Assembly (NCBI GenBank): GCA_015680685.1
Contig: MNCI01008125.1
Span: 521,398 to 585,397 of the forward strand
Length of the DNA: 64,000 nucleotides
Source of the DNA: Gnetum montanum
Lineage: Eukaryota > Streptophyta > Gnetopsida > Gnetales > Gnetaceae
Direction of reading: 5' to 3'
Every line of letters begins with the position of its first letter. Within the stretch, counting starts at the first letter, position 1. A program made the position numbers and the translations under genes. Of this stretch, positions 1 to 13,330 are shown in pieces. Under the pieces are notes generated by a model. It was given only the letters and a program-made list of their open reading frames with translations. It searched no databases and was not told where the DNA came from.

Positions 1-3000
1 ACAAAGGAATTATTAGTTTGTTCTTGAATAAACAAAGTCACAAATGTTCAAATTCTCAAAACCCCAAAACACCTTTTAGAGTTGAACCTAAACCATCAAT
101 CAAAACAATTTCAAAGAAAAGTGATATTTTTCAATAACTTTCCTTTGTCTTTATTAGATCAAATTTTTTACACTTAACTTCATGAAGCCTACTCCATTAA
201 ATGGCCTTATGTGACAATAGCTTGGAACCCTACATACTTTTAACTACATGTTCAAATCACCTGATTCTAAAGTAGACATGTTGTTGTTATTGTAGCCAAT
301 CACTTGTGCCACGTAGAGAAGTATTATAGTAGTAAAACAATATTTCACTTTCATTCGACATTGGCACAAGAAAATTTCAAGAATGCTTTGTTGCTAGTTT
401 TCCAATTTAAAGATTATCCATGCACAGTGAGCATTTGTATCTTTTACAGTTGAAGCTAAGACAAGTCATCAATAACAATGCAAATTTCGTTTTAAGGAAG
501 AAACTGAAATCATGGCATAAAAATCTTCAAAATCTTTTGTGGATTGGGATTCAGCAACAAACAAACATAAAACCAAAATAAGAATATTACAACATATACA
601 TGTCCAATATTGATGATATATTGGGCAAAATCATTGGTCTACTGCAACGTCCCAAAGTAGCCACGTAAACACAGACCTAAATTTAAATCAGAACAATAAC
701 AAAGTTTAAAATATATATCACTGGAATTGACAAAGAGTAGCTATGGGAATGAGAGAACAAAATGCAATAGGTCTTCACTCAACAAAGGAAAAAAAGGGAA
801 TAAGTAGAGCAAGAAGGTCAAGAACACGAATCTGTTGAAGAGCTAGAGGTACCTACACAATGTAAAAAGATAGAGTAGCTAGGAAAGCCTAGTCAAGGAT
901 GATGTAGTTTCTATTATTGTCATTGCTAATCCTTGTAATCAAGGTTCTTAATACTAGAAATCCAGTAGCCCTGACTGCAATGAAAAGGAAGCATGTGACC
1001 TTCCTCAGCTAGATCAAGCCAGAGTCCACTGCTAACATCGATGCCTTTGACAAAGCAATTTCCAACAATGGAAATAACAATAGTGCAGTAGTAGTTGCAA
1101 TAGTAATGTGACGATGAAGACACAAACTATAGTAGGAAGATGACCACAAAGGCAATGGAAGTGGGAAGATGGTGCAGTTGTAGAAGAGCTCATCTACCAA
1201 TGACATAGATGGGCAACAATAATGCAACTCCTCCTAAGCCATTGCCGATGAAAATTTAAACACGAATTCAGCCATTGTAGCAAAAGGTGTGGCTACAAGA
1301 CTCTACTAGTGAAGGGTTTGGGAGCATCTATGGTTGTTGAGCAGAAATAGTAACAAACGTGAAGCAAAGCATGGCAAATGGTAGGATTACCTCCCAACAT
1401 GGGATGAAGACAACACGGTGCATGGCACAATGCCCACAAAAATTGTATACCCCTTTCAAATGTTTACACATCTTACATAGACATATATATGCACATGGTC
1501 TTAAGGATACTAGGCCTTAATAATGATTTTCTTTTAATATATATTGTAAAAATTTTAAAGGGGGTAGGGCTTATGGATTTAGAAGGAAGAATTTATGAAT
1601 AGTTAATAAATAAAACTTTATTTTATGAGAAATGAAAATTTCTATAAAATTAATAACTTCCATAGGAAGTTATAATTATTTCTCCTTAATATTTGTAATT
1701 TGTTATGAGACACTTGCCAACTATGGCTTAAATTTCTCATAGAAGTTACAACTTATAGCATGGTTATGAATTAATCCCCTAGATATTTGCAATACCCTTA
1801 ACTTCTCATGATTATTGTAACTATACTAAGGTCACTATAAAAGAACCTTCAAAAGTAAAATTTGGGGAAATTCGGAAAAAAAACAACTTTGAAGAATATT
1901 AAAGATTTCTTGCAAAGCATGGCTTGTTAAAGACATTAATTCAGCTACTTTGTTTTAATCCTATGAGTTCATTTCTTCCCATTGGATTTTTAGTTACTTA
2001 GCTAATGGTTTAGATAGTATCGTGCTTGGCATTTAATTTTGGGATTTCTCTAGGTTGCCTTTATAGCTCTATTTTTGTAAAATATTAGACTTCTATTAAG
2101 ATTTTCCATATAAGAGCTTGTGTTGTAAAAAATCATCTTGAGAAATTTAATAGTAATGTCTTATAGAAATTGCCTGTTTAAGTTTAGGGGATCTAGAAAA
2201 TCTTTAATACTTTGAGGTGACTGAAATAGCTTCTTTATTTTTAAAGTTTATTACCTTAATATTGCAATCTTGAAATTGTCAATTTTTTCTAGAAGTTCTA
2301 GCACTTGTAACTCTTGAAAAATATTAACTAGCCAAATAGAAGCTTGTACTTTGTCATTTATAAAGTGTTTTGGTAGTTAAATAAAAGTGTTTTTTTCTAA
2401 AATTGCTTATTGAACTCAAAGGTTTTGGATGATTTGTAATAGATTGAACTAGAATAGCTTTATTGCGAAGTGTTTCCTCATGTCAATTTATCTTGTTTAA
2501 ATGTTTGAGATACCACACAAATCTGCTTTCTTTTCTTTTCTCTTTCCAAAACCAATTGGATCTTGCTCTATTTCTAGGTTTCATGTGGAATTTTCTCTCT
2601 AGGGGAAATTAGGAGTAGATTAGCAAAATTGTTCTCAAATTTTTTTTTGAAATGTTATTTGTTATAAGTAGCGTACTATAGGAACTATATAGACTAACTA
2701 ACTTGACAAAATAGGTACCTTCAACAACTCAGAGTATTTGACAAAGTTAGTTAAATTTCTTTTATGATAGCCAATTGCAATTACATACACAACCCAACCA
2801 TTTCAACATTCACAACAGCAAATACATACTCACATTTAGTTCATTTCATAACCACTAAGTCTATTTGGAGGTATATGGGCCTTGGTGTTGCCAGAGACTA
2901 GTAAGCACCTAAACCCTGTTTGAAGAACACCTTTGTTTCCCATGACTCTAGTCATGAAATCATAGGGCCCAAGCATTGGTGGTCCCAAACACTCACCAAC

Positions 3001-4099
3001 ACTTATCAAGTTAAATACGTTAAAAATAGTCCATAAAGTTCTTAATAAGATGTTCATGAAGCAATTGTATATAGCCATGTCCAATTTAAATACCAGCAAC
3101 AAGAAATACATCATAAGGAAAAATATTGAAAAGATATATTGACCAAAATTTAACTCATTCTTTTACCATGGATACTTTACTAGACTCTTAGATGGATTCT
3201 TACTCATTTTCAACTATGGGTGTTGGAGTGCGAAGTTTTTCTACTTGTCTTTCTTTTGCTAAAAGTCTCAAAAAACTCCTGCTACACCAGTGGCCTATAG
3301 GATGATAACTAGTAATAAGGTATAGGCTCCCCTTGCATATGTGCAAATATCATTCTCATTCTAATGCTCCCTTTGGACCTTTTTGGATCAATTTGTTCTA
3401 TTCAAACATGTAATTATCATGGTTCTTTTATCATCAAAGTACTACTCCTACAGTGCAACATCAGGATTAATTGTTGATACTAAGGTCTCCTATTAATAGT
3501 ATTTCATGATAACCTCTTGAAATGTTCCTTTTCTTAGATGATTCGTGAATTTCATCAAAGGTATTAATTCAAATGCTTCAATTACCATAAAAAAATTCTT
3601 CAAAAGATATTGAACTTTGAGATTTCAAAGGGAAGCACAATTCCATATCACAAGACATATAATGATAAAACATCTTTGGTTCATGAATCACATGCAAGGG
3701 CTTTAGACATCTTGAAACCCATACATTCTAATTAAGAATCCAAAAGATGATTTTTCACTAAAAACTTTAAAAGTAGCACAAGCTTCCATTCAACCATAAA
3801 CTAATCACATTATGATCATATATTTACAAACAATAACACACATTTTTATTTGACAATCTAATATTCCAATAATGCCCTACTATACCCCACTTATTCTAAC
3901 TATCTCCTCCTACATATGTGCTCATCTTAGCATTTGTAGAACCTAGAGCTAATTTTCCTATAGCCTTAAAAAATTGAAGCATATATGAAAAAAAATTAGC
4001 CTTTCTTTATCATTCAAATGCCTATTTAGAAAGAATTAAAAATTGACACAATTTCTAGCAAGTAAGGAAATAGAAACTTCCCATAACTTACCTTACTTG
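1..4099. other. Stretch with no recognisable gene
   Basis: AT-rich DNA with only short open frames on both strands (for example around 926-1227 and 2836-3114), none of which shows a motif I recognise. It probably consists of decayed transposon non-coding sequence. The pol part of the copia element whose gag lies at 4.1-5.6 kb would be expected here on the minus strand, but I could not find protease, integrase or RT motifs. Confidence 0.5.
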
Positions 4100-4117
4100 C
4101 AATTGAGATACAAAAGA

Positions 4118-5605
4118 CTAATGAAGTTTGAGATGAGGTCCTCTATCATGGAGTACCTCCTTACCTTTTAAATTTCTTTCATCATTTCCTTTGCATGATG
4201 TCCAAACTTGTTCATGTTCTTTATGATGAAAATTTTTTTGATATCCTTCTATATGATCCATATTTTTGAGGAATTTTTCAATTACCCACTCATCTTCATT
4301 TCTAGTAGTTGTTTCCAACAAAATATCTTTACTAGGAACTTTTTTTCAAGACCAAGCATCAGTACTATTTTGAACAACATGAAAATAATCAAAGTTTTGT
4401 TTACTTCTACAATTTTTACAAACAAAAGAAGTGTTCTTCTCATAAATGGGATTATCAAACCTAATTATGCTTGAGCTAAAGCTTGTATCCTCCTATGAGA
4501 CTTTATCTAAATATCCATTCCTAGGCTTTTTTTCATGTACCTCTCCTTCTTGAAAACCTCTACAATCTTTATTTAAAGGGCTTAGTTGTTGAAACCCAAC
4601 CTTGATGTCTGAGATTTCTTCTTTTAATTTGGTGTGAATTGCACAAATTTCTCTATTCATATATGTCTTTACATTCTTAAGTAGATAATGTAGAATGAGA
4701 ATTTCTTCTCATAATTCACTATACATCTTTTCATACTTACCTCTTGGTTCATCTATAACTTGTAGTGAATTTTCATTTGTGAGCACCATGCATATGAGTT
4801 AAGAATATTTTGTAGTGTCAGTTACTTCTTCTTCACTTTGCTCACCATCATCACAACTAGCATAGAAGTTGGTCTTTTCATTTCCATATTAGTCCTCTAT
4901 TTTCACTGCAACCTATTATTACTAGGACATTTGGAGGCCACATGGCCTCTTCCTCCATATACCCAACATTTTACTAAAAAAGCATCAAAATTTGAATTTG
5001 AAAACTTCTTACCTTTGTCCTTACCTTTTAAGTTAGATTGATTGGGACCTAATTAATTGAAGATTTTTCATTTTCTTTTCAGTAGCCATTGAATTCTTCT
5101 TGAAACAAGAGCTACTTTCTCTTCACTGCTCACATCCTCATCAACAAATTCCTTTTCCTTTCTAGATGATTTTAGGACAATGGGCTTTTCTTTTATTGCC
5201 CCTTTGCTGATGAGGTTCATTTCATAAGCAATAAGAGCACTTTAAAGCTCTTTTAATTTTAAAATTGAAAAGTATCTAATTTCCTCCATGGTTGTAACCT
5301 TAGATTTGAATTCAGGTTGGAGAGTTCTAATCATTTTTATTATGCCATCACTTTTGGGCAAATCCTTATCAGTACCCCTAATTGCTACAACTAAATCATT
5401 AGCCCTAGAAAATTAATTTTTATCTTTTCTCATTCTCTCATTTTTAGTTTTTCATACTCACTTTGTAGGACTAAAAGTTTTGATTTTTTGACTATTGATG
5501 TTCCCTCATAGGTAGCCTCTAAAGTTTTCCAATTTTCTATGGTCATTTTACATCTAGCTATTCTAGAATGTGTTCATTTGTGATTTCAAGGATCCCACAA
5601 CCTTT
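4118..5605 (-). pseudogene. Ty1/copia (SIRE-like) gag relic
   Basis: Minus-strand translation gives a capsid-type stretch (about 5400-5220) with DLVVAIRGTDKDLPKSDG and then KLKEL, stop, SALIAYE, the order seen in plant copia UBN2-type gag. Next comes a zinc knuckle at 4927-4968 reading C-WV-Y-GGRG-H-VASK-C, where the second Cys of CX2CX4HX4C has become Tyr. Downstream is a long charged region (KYEKMYSELEE, TKLKEEISDIKVGFQQL) like the C-terminal gag extension of the SIRE/Maximus lineage. The frame is interrupted by several stops, so it is dead. It lies directly downstream of a primer-binding site and LTR at 5858-6388. The lineage call rests on remembered family layout; copia gag itself is well supported. 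Confidence 0.72.
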
Positions 5606-5857
5606 TAAAAATTAAGCTCTACTCCAAAGTGTTTTGATGCTACACAAACACTCAATCTCGCAGGATCTTAACAAGCTCAATTATGATGCCTTCTAATAAG
5701 TAGCACATCAACCCTAATAAGGCAACAAGAAAGAAACAAAAATACAAGGAAAGAGTGTAATCTTAAACTACATGTCCTTGTACTTTGAAGCACAATTCTA
5801 TAAACAATCAAGCAAATGAAATGAAGTACACAAGTACAATATAATAGCATAGACAAT

Positions 5858-5868
5858 GATGGCTCTGA
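5858..5868 (-). other. Copia primer-binding site (decayed)
   Basis: The minus strand reads ATCAGAGCC just inside the LTR end, matching the inner part of the plant initiator tRNA-Met complement (TGGTATCAGAGCC). The TGGT part is overwritten by the LTR terminus. The same arrangement recurs at 28655-28664. Confidence 0.6.
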
Positions 5869-6388
5869 TGTTGACAACACTTGCACAATACCCAAGAGAT
5901 TGAAGTCTTCTTATAGCCTTAAAGTTTTTGACAACACCTTGGAATTCATGCAATGGCTAGTGTAGATGTCTCCTTTGAGATTAGAACATCTCTTTAAAAT
6001 TAACTTAAATTTTAGGGAGATGTCTCCACTGAAAATGGGACGTCTCTATGGAGACATCTCCTATTTTTTGGAGACATCCTCTGAGAATGCACTCCACTTC
6101 AGCCAATACATCTTTTACTTCTTAGAGACATCTTCTCAACTGTTGAACCTTGGTTCCTGAGGCTTCCTCTTGTTGATTTAACTTCCTCTCAATTTCTATA
6201 GTATCTTCATTTAGCCTATAGTCTTTGTGTTCTTTCATGCTCCCTTGATTTCTTGTAGTCTCCACTTTAACATATCTTTTTAGATCTCATTTCTTGAGTT
6301 CTCATTCATGCCCTACAAAATCATCACATCTCACAACATTCTATGTTCTCCATTTTTCTTAGGGTTTTAACATAACAAAATGTCAACA
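5869..6388 (-). repeat. Copia LTR, 520 bp
   Basis: On the minus strand the block starts TGTTGACA (6388-6381) and ends TGTCAACA (5876-5869). This is a perfect 8-bp terminal inverted repeat with TG..CA ends, followed at once by the primer-binding site and gag leader. Its last 89 bases reappear at 28665-28753. Inside it, the 12-mers at 6016-6027 and 6050-6061 are perfect reverse complements, and related copies lie at 5964, 6037, 6070 and 6124. The LTR abuts the Tat-type pol relic that starts near 6400, so the copia element seems to have landed in, or replaced, the end of that element. Confidence 0.75.
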
Positions 6389-6399
6389 ACCTTTTATCA

Positions 6400-8260
6400 T
6401 CAAGAATTTAATTCATTGGTTATGAGCTACCATCATTTCCTTGATTAATCATTCATACTCCACCATATTGTTGGTACATGAAAATTGAAAATGGTAAGCG
6501 AAAGATTGGATTACACTAGAAGGTGATGTTAAGATGATAGTAGCACTCATCTCATGGATAGTTCAGGCCTGATCAAAGTACATAATAGCCTCATAACCCT
6601 TGGATACTTCATTAACAATGTTGACATGCTCATTAGAGAATTTAGGGTCAATGGCCACATTGTCCTCAATTGGGGAACTTGTAAGTTATGCAGCTATAGC
6701 TTGACCTTTGGCTAAGGCTTCAAAGATGTAATGCAAGTTAAAATTAGCTATTATGGCCTTCCATTTCACTATACAAATACTTTCATAGATGTTGGTTGTT
6801 ATGGCTCTCAATACATTATCCTTGCATATGACAGTGACTTGGCTCCTAAGGAGGTAGTGTCTCCATTTCTTCAAGGAGAAGACCAGAGCTAGACAATACT
6901 TTTCCACCTCTATGTATCAGGTCTCATAGGTTATTAATGCATGGCTTAGGTAGTATGCAAGTAGCTCTACTCCAGCATCTCATTTTTTACAAAGTAGAAA
7001 GGCAATTGACATGTCAGAGATTATAAGGTAGATGTAAAAAGGTTTATCCTTTTATGGTGGATACACCATCGGTAGTTGAGCCAACTCTTGCTTAATATTA
7101 TCAAATGCTTCTTGACATTGGATAGTTTACTCATAGTGAACTCCTTTCTTAATCAAGTGTTGCATGGGTTGTAGCTTATCTATAAGCCTTGAGATGAACC
7201 TATGAATAAATTGCAATCTACCTTATAGTCCCCAAAGCTCATTAAGGTTAGTAGGTGCTTCCAAGTTGGTTATGACCTTAATCTTAACAAGATCAACACA
7301 TGTTTCTACTTCAAACACAACAAAGCCAAGCATCTTACTAGTTTTAACACTAAAGATACACTTCATAGGATTGATTCTAAGTTCGTATTTGAGGCATTGT
7401 TTAAGTACTAAGTTAAGGTCATGTGCATGATCATTAGCCACTTTGGATTTTACTGCTATGTCATCCATGTAATCATTGAGTAACCCTAGCATGTAATCAC
7501 TAAATATATAGGTCATAGCACATTGATAGGTTGCACCCACATTCTTTGACCAAATGGAATAATGGTATAACAAAAGGTTCCCCAAGGGTTCATGAAGGTC
7601 ATGTAAAGTTGATGCTCTAGGTTAATCCTAACTTGGTTGTAACCTGAGAACCCATCCATGAAGGATAATAAGAAATGTCAAGTCGTAGTATTAATGAGTT
7701 AGTCAATACTAGGCAAAGGGATATCATCTTTAATGATTTCCTTATTTAGGTCTCATGAATCAATGCATATACATATGCTTCCATTTTTCTTAGGAACTAC
7801 CACTATGTTAGACATCCAAGCTACGTAATTGACCACTCAAATGAAATCAGCTTGGTAAAGCTTCATGATCTCATCACAAACTATCAAGGCTAGATCTATT
7901 CTAATTTTGTAATTGCTTAACTAGTATAATATCTTGTTAAACTAGATGTGGATTAAGACCTGGCATATCTTCATATGATCAGGAAAAGGTCTAAATGTTA
8001 TCTTGAAGCAACTTGGTGATGTCTTGAGCCTATTGAGGTTCAAGTGAGGAACTTAATTTTAGTGTTTTCTCCTTATCATTGTGCATTGTGACTGGAACCT
8101 CAGCTAGAGAGTCTTCAATGATGTCACAAGCCTTGAGATCAAGGGTTGTAGCTAGGTGTTTAGGCCATTTAAGAGGCTTTTCTATAGAGGCTATGTGGTC
8201 ACCCTAGCTCTCAAGCTTAAGATCTAAGTAAGCCAAACATTCTAAAAACAAAATAGCAAT
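6400..8260 (-). pseudogene. Tat-type Ty3/gypsy pol relic (RT, RNase H, second RNase H)
   Basis: Reading down the minus strand: an RT N-terminus with HIASIEKPLKWPKHL and SYEDMPGLNPHLV (about 8230-7950), an RT palm with YMDD at 7471-7460, and an RNase H segment (6907-6686, KYCLALVFSLKKWRHYL). A second, archaeal-type RNase H start follows (about 6640-6430, EAIMYFDQA then TNNMVEYE). The same blocks in the same order occur at 22.3-24.4 kb on the plus strand, so the two are one family. Several stops make it inactive. Integrase is missing because the block ends at the copia LTR at 6388. The homology to the plus-strand copy begins near 8260, at the same domain edge where that copy resumes after its 7.4-kb gap. 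Confidence 0.8.
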
Positions 8261-9487
8261 TTGCAATAAATTTTTATCTAGCATTCATAGATAATGAATC
8301 TATGATTAAAGAAAAGCCAAGATCCTTGCCAACTAGGCAATGGGCAATCCAACTAGCTTGGAGAAAAAAGAACTAGTCCAAATAAGAAGTTGTCCATCTA
8401 TTCATCTACCCCCTAGAGCTAGCTATTCCCATGTGAAGCAGCAAAGAGGGATTTGAAACTCTGCTAAATCACCAACTTGTTTGAAGTCATCAAATAATTA
8501 GCTTTTCATATTCTAAACTAATGAATTAGATTGCTTCTTCCTCCTTGTGAAATTTTAGTCTTCTTCAATAATCTAGTTCTTCTCAAAACTAATCTCCAGA
8601 ATATATTGCATGAAGTTCTGGCATTTAAAGCTAACAACAATATTATAAACGTTCAAATTTTTTATCACTTTACTCATAATCCCACCCAAATTTGGTAAAA
8701 ACACACATACATAAAAAGCAAGATTCCTACACTAAAGACAAACTAAACCTCCACTAAATCCATGAGCTAATGCTACATACCCAGTCCAACTAGGCTAGCT
8801 TTCCCAGGGAAAAACATCACATTTTATATCTCAAAGAAGAGCCATATCAATAGCATTTGTCTACAAAAAAGATTTCAAAACTCAATTCTTTTCCGATCCC
8901 CAAGCCAAGAATAGTTCCAAGATAAGATGATCATGATATAGGGGCAAGCATCTAAGACATGCTATTAACTAATATATCTTACATTGTCAATTAAATAGGC
9001 TTCAACAGTTGTGTTACCCCTTTTTCCTTACCTTGGATGACCTTGACTAGGTTGTTTAGCATTCTTTGTCATCCATTAGAAATATCACGAATAGTATATT
9101 TCTTTCTATCTTTCATGGTCAAAACCCTACTTAGCCCTTTCCCCTAAGTACTTCCCAAGAGTAATAGATTCTGACCATTTCCATTGGATCAAGCCTAGAA
9201 ACTGAATGGATTTTGACATTGCCTTTTCTAGCAACCTTGATGTGCCTCTCTATCATCCTACTTGGGATCTACCTAAGTTTTCCTTTGTTGCCCACCCCCA
9301 ATACCTCAATTCTTCTTTTTATGTGTGACTAATTGTCAATCCTCCTATTCATCCATAGTGATTTCCTCCCTTTCATCAATCCCTACTTGAAAACCAACTT
9401 TCACAAGCCTTCCTTCCAACTTATAGGGTCCCTATGGCTCATCCCATCCAAACTAAGGGATTTGCAAGGACTTAATTTCCTCTTGAC
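8261..9487. other. Stretch with no recognisable gene
   Basis: No coding motif is visible on either strand. It lies between the minus-strand Tat relic and the start of LTR homology of the plus-strand Tat element. It may be non-coding sequence of either one. Confidence 0.45.
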
Positions 9488-10482
9488 TAAAACACATCAA
9501 AGAAATGTCTATCACAAACAAAGAGCTTGGTGGCAAAAATCTACAATGCAATTTGATAGAAATTCAAAGGAAAAAATAATTGCCTTGTTTTATCATCAAA
9601 ATTCTATCCTATGGTCTTATTTTGAAAAAAATTTAGACCAATTTTTCATATAAAATAAATTTCATAGCTCATAAGACATGAATTTTATTGTGCTAGCATA
9701 TAATATCCAAAAGGCCAAAAATGTCACCAAATGTTACACATTGACATCCCATACGCTACAATCTTGGGTGGCAAAAGTGTTAAATACGTTGTAATTCCAA
9801 GCTTAAAAGGTCAAAAACACTCATAGTTCATACATTATAGATTTCAACCATCAAAAGTATTGAAAACATGGTAGTGAATATCCAAAAATTTTGTAGAATC
9901 AAGTAAGCAAAGAATTAGAAAATTCATGACCTATTTAAATTGAAATTTTCCTCATTTTGAGGACTTTTCAATCATTTGAAACTCTCTCAAAAACTCAAAA
10001 ATTTTTGAGTAGAGATATCTAAAACTCTAGAGCCATTTTCCAACGTAGATTACTAGAAGAGCTGAGACATTGTTGTAGATCGAGCAAACTAGACACACTT
10101 AAGAGGATCGTGGAACATACACACTACCCACCAATCAGACACAATCTTGTCACCACTTTCATAGAAAGCCATGGAATTATTACAACTCGATATTATGTAC
10201 TTGCTTACCCTATACTTGTTACAAAATTGATACAAATTTTTGTAGTGTTTTTTCATATTTTTATTATTTTTTGCAACTATACTTCTGTGTTGGCTCTATT
10301 TATTACAAGTTTTCTCACTTTTTTTCATCCATATTTCATCCCAATAATAGACTTCTAAAGTCCTTAAGTGATTGGCAAGACTATTTAAGGCATCCTACAT
10401 CCTTCCAAGGCCCACAAAACCTAGGATCAAAAATGTGCCATGCTAAGATCTTTGGTTCTCTAGAACCAAATTTTTCAGTTTT
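9488..10482 (+). repeat. 5' LTR of the Tat-like element
   Basis: Aligns along almost its whole length with 26735-27748. Shared landmarks include GTTGTAGATCGAGCAAAC, CATCCATATTTCATCCC and GTCCTTAAGTGAT. The first ~80 bases of the partner (from TGTTGGTGATGATCCC at 26656) are not found here, so the outer edge is lost or replaced. The inner edge is set near 10482, where similarity to the partner stops. Confidence 0.7.
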
Positions 10483-12219
10483 TATAATTTTCTAGCTCAA
10501 AAAGGAGGACCTCAACCTAACTTCTTAGCCCAAAATCCATTTGCAAATTCTCTGCCCATTTCTACCTTTGCCCATTAGCAAGTTTAACACATTAAAAATT
10601 GTTTTAGATTTCCTACAACTATAACATGTGACATCATAGCTAGTTTTCTTTCAACACATACAAAAATTTTCTATTACTATTTTTCACAATTTTAGTGTGT
10701 AGCCCTATCCCTGCTTCCTACACCTTTCAACTCACAAATTAATTTTTGTTGTTGCAATGCATAACACTACCCTTGTTCCCTGCACTTTACAATTAAAAGA
10801 TTAATTTTTGCAATTGCAATGCACATTGCTCCCTCTATTCCACATGTTTGTAGTTTGCAGTTTTCCTCTCTACATATGCTAATGCCTATTTGCATTTTTC
10901 TTAGTTTTATCAAAAATGCTAGAAAAACTTTAAACATTTTTATTATTGTAGTTGTAGTTTTTGTGTTTTTTCCCATCTATATTCTCATGTTTTAAGCCTA
11001 ATTTGCCTAATACATTACACTTCACACCATAGCTCTACATGCTATAGCCTCACGTGTTGCAACTCTCCACAAGCTATAGCCTTACAAGCTACACCCTAAC
11101 AGGTTGGGAGTCTCACATTGGAAGTTTCACATGTTGGAAACTTCAAACATTATCTAAAATGTTAAAACCAATCCCTTATTTTCACAATACCTTGGCCTTG
11201 CACTATTTATTCCTTTTTATCACTCAACCATTCTACCACATAACATCATCCATGTGGCCTCAAACCAAGAAGTTGTTTGCATAAATGATATTAAGAAATC
11301 AGCTATAATAGAGCACAAATAATCCCTTAAGCAACTAGGAACACACCCATCCTACACAAACATTAATGAAGAGCACTACAACTTTATTTGTGTAAAAATC
11401 CAAGCTAGCCTACTTATCCCATGCATGGAATTAGAATCCAAATGTCAATTTGACATCATTCATAGAAATAGGAAAAAGTATATTCCCTTCTCATATGATC
11501 ATATTGAACTAATGAAATTTCATATGCACATGTTAGCACAACTAGTAGACATAGATGAAGTGAGTGAGAAGTTAGTTTAGATCAAAACCAAGAGGATCAG
11601 AAAGAGTTTAGAGCTGAGTACGAGCAAAATATATTCTTAGGGGACCTTTTGCAATGATCCCTTCTAGAGGTAACCATCTTCGACTCTATACCCCCTATCT
11701 CAATAATAAATCAAACACCCCCTACAACCTCTATAAGCCAAGTTTCACAACCCACTTTCTCATTTTCTTCTATGTTCACCCCAACACCTCTTGCCATAAT
11801 GCATCAATCTCAACCAACTTCCCACTTTGCCCACCTATTTACAACAATATCTTTTGCAACCCAGCCTTGTTCCATGCAATCATCACTAGTGGTATCTGCT
11901 ATACCACGTTCTTTTATCATCCTAGAGGGCCCCATTCAGGATCCCAACTCTCACAAGCCTTCCATATCCCCTTCATTCCCTTCATTCTACATGTTCTAGC
12001 TCAAACATCCTTCTTCCTATTTAATCCTCATATGATGGCAATCACACAACCTCTCCAATTCATACCAATATTGATTGTATGACCTTAAGACATTGAACCT
12101 CCTTTCCAACCATTAGTACAAGTGCTACAACCTATAGGAGCACTACAAGGCCTAGATCAAGCCTTCCAAATAATCTAGAAACTCATTAAAGAGCTACAAA
12201 AACTTAAAGCAGCACCACT
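10483..12219 (+). other. Leader region of the Tat-like element
   Basis: Lies between the 5' LTR and the first convincing gag motifs. A Pro/Ser/Gln-rich plus-strand stretch at about 11650-12080 (reads such as FTPTPLAIMHQSQPTSHFAH) could be the low-complexity N-terminus of gag. A short charged stretch at about 11490-11640 may be a remnant of an extra upstream ORF, as in Ogre elements, but it is too decayed to claim. No clear primer-binding site was found. Confidence 0.4.
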
Positions 12220-13330
12220 CATATGGTAAAGATTATGGATTTTCACCAAGACAATCCCTTTAGCCCTATTTTCCCATAGCTAAGTCTTCTTATGAGTATC
12301 CCAATCTCTCACTTTGACAAATACAATAGTAAGGGTAATCCTAACACTCATCTCATTACTTGTCGTTCTGAATGTTCATTGTTATAAGCTTGACTACATA
12401 TAATTATACATATCTTCTGCATGTCACTAACTAGAAAATACTTAGACTAGTATCGTGCACTACCTAGAGGCTCCATTACCTCTCTGAATGACATGATTAC
12501 ACAATTTTTTAACCTCTTCAAGTATAGCTTAAAGTCAAATACAATATTAGATCAACTTATGAAGGTAAAACAAAGGTCCTTTGAACTTGTTAAAAATTTC
12601 ATATAAAGATGAAAAGATATTCCTAATGAAATTCCTAAACCCATCTCTAAAACACATCTTTTGACCATCTTCAAGGGGATGGTTACTAATTTCGTCAAGT
12701 CTAAGCTTTACTATTTAGACCCCCGATCACTTAGTCAAGCCTTTTCTTAAATCAAAAACATAGAAGATGTCACAAAAGCTAGTAAAGACACATCTTACAT
12801 AGCATATAAGAATCAATACATAAGGAAGAATGGAGACAAAGAAAAAAAACTAATGTGGCCATGGGCATGATGGTCAAAGAACCAAAGACAACATAACCCA
12901 AGGCTCCTACCACCACTTCTCAACCATCAACATCCAATGCTTTCATGTCCAACCCTCCAAAATCAAAATTCAAATGGAAAGATAGGTCTAAGTACACCAA
13001 GCTACCCATGAAACCATCAAAGCTTCTCAATCAGTTACTCAAGAGTAGTGGTATCTCATATAAGAAACTATCTGAGAATTCTCATAAGAGGCATGGTCAC
13101 TTATGTGAGATTGTCAAGGATCCCACCATAGTCATGAAAGATGACCCTCTCATTCCTAAATACTTTAAGCTTGAAAAATTCTACCACTACCATCAACTTC
13201 CTAACCATGATACTGATTTTTTCTTGGCCCTAAAAGATAATTTACAAAAGATGATATATAGTGGAGAGTTAGTTCTAGATGTCTCTAACCTAGTCAAGCC
13301 TCAAAATCAATCCATGAAGGTATAGAAAGA
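12220..13330 (+). pseudogene. Tat-like gag relic
   Basis: Structural protein that would form the virus-like particle. The plus strand reads PISHFDKYN, then YRALPRGSITSLNDMITQFFN, KVKQRSFELVKNFI and TIFKGMVTNFV. These are the usual retrotransposon gag signposts in order (approximately 12300-12740). At 13160-13260 comes KFYHYHQLPNHDTDFFLALKDN, which matches the Tat zinc-knuckle block (Cys-rich, GHDTxxC, LK) but with the Cys residues replaced by Tyr or Phe. The frame has many stops in the first half, while 12945-13325 is open for 126 codons. A lysine-rich linker (KSKFKWKDRSKYTKL) precedes the knuckle. Confidence 0.75.

Noticed and set aside
926-1227. Two overlapping minus-strand open frames of 65 and 72 codons
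   Set aside because: No motif, overlapping in different frames, and no splice or promoter context. Consistent with chance.
2836-3114. 92-codon minus-strand open frame
   Set aside because: No recognisable family, and nothing around it suggests a gene.
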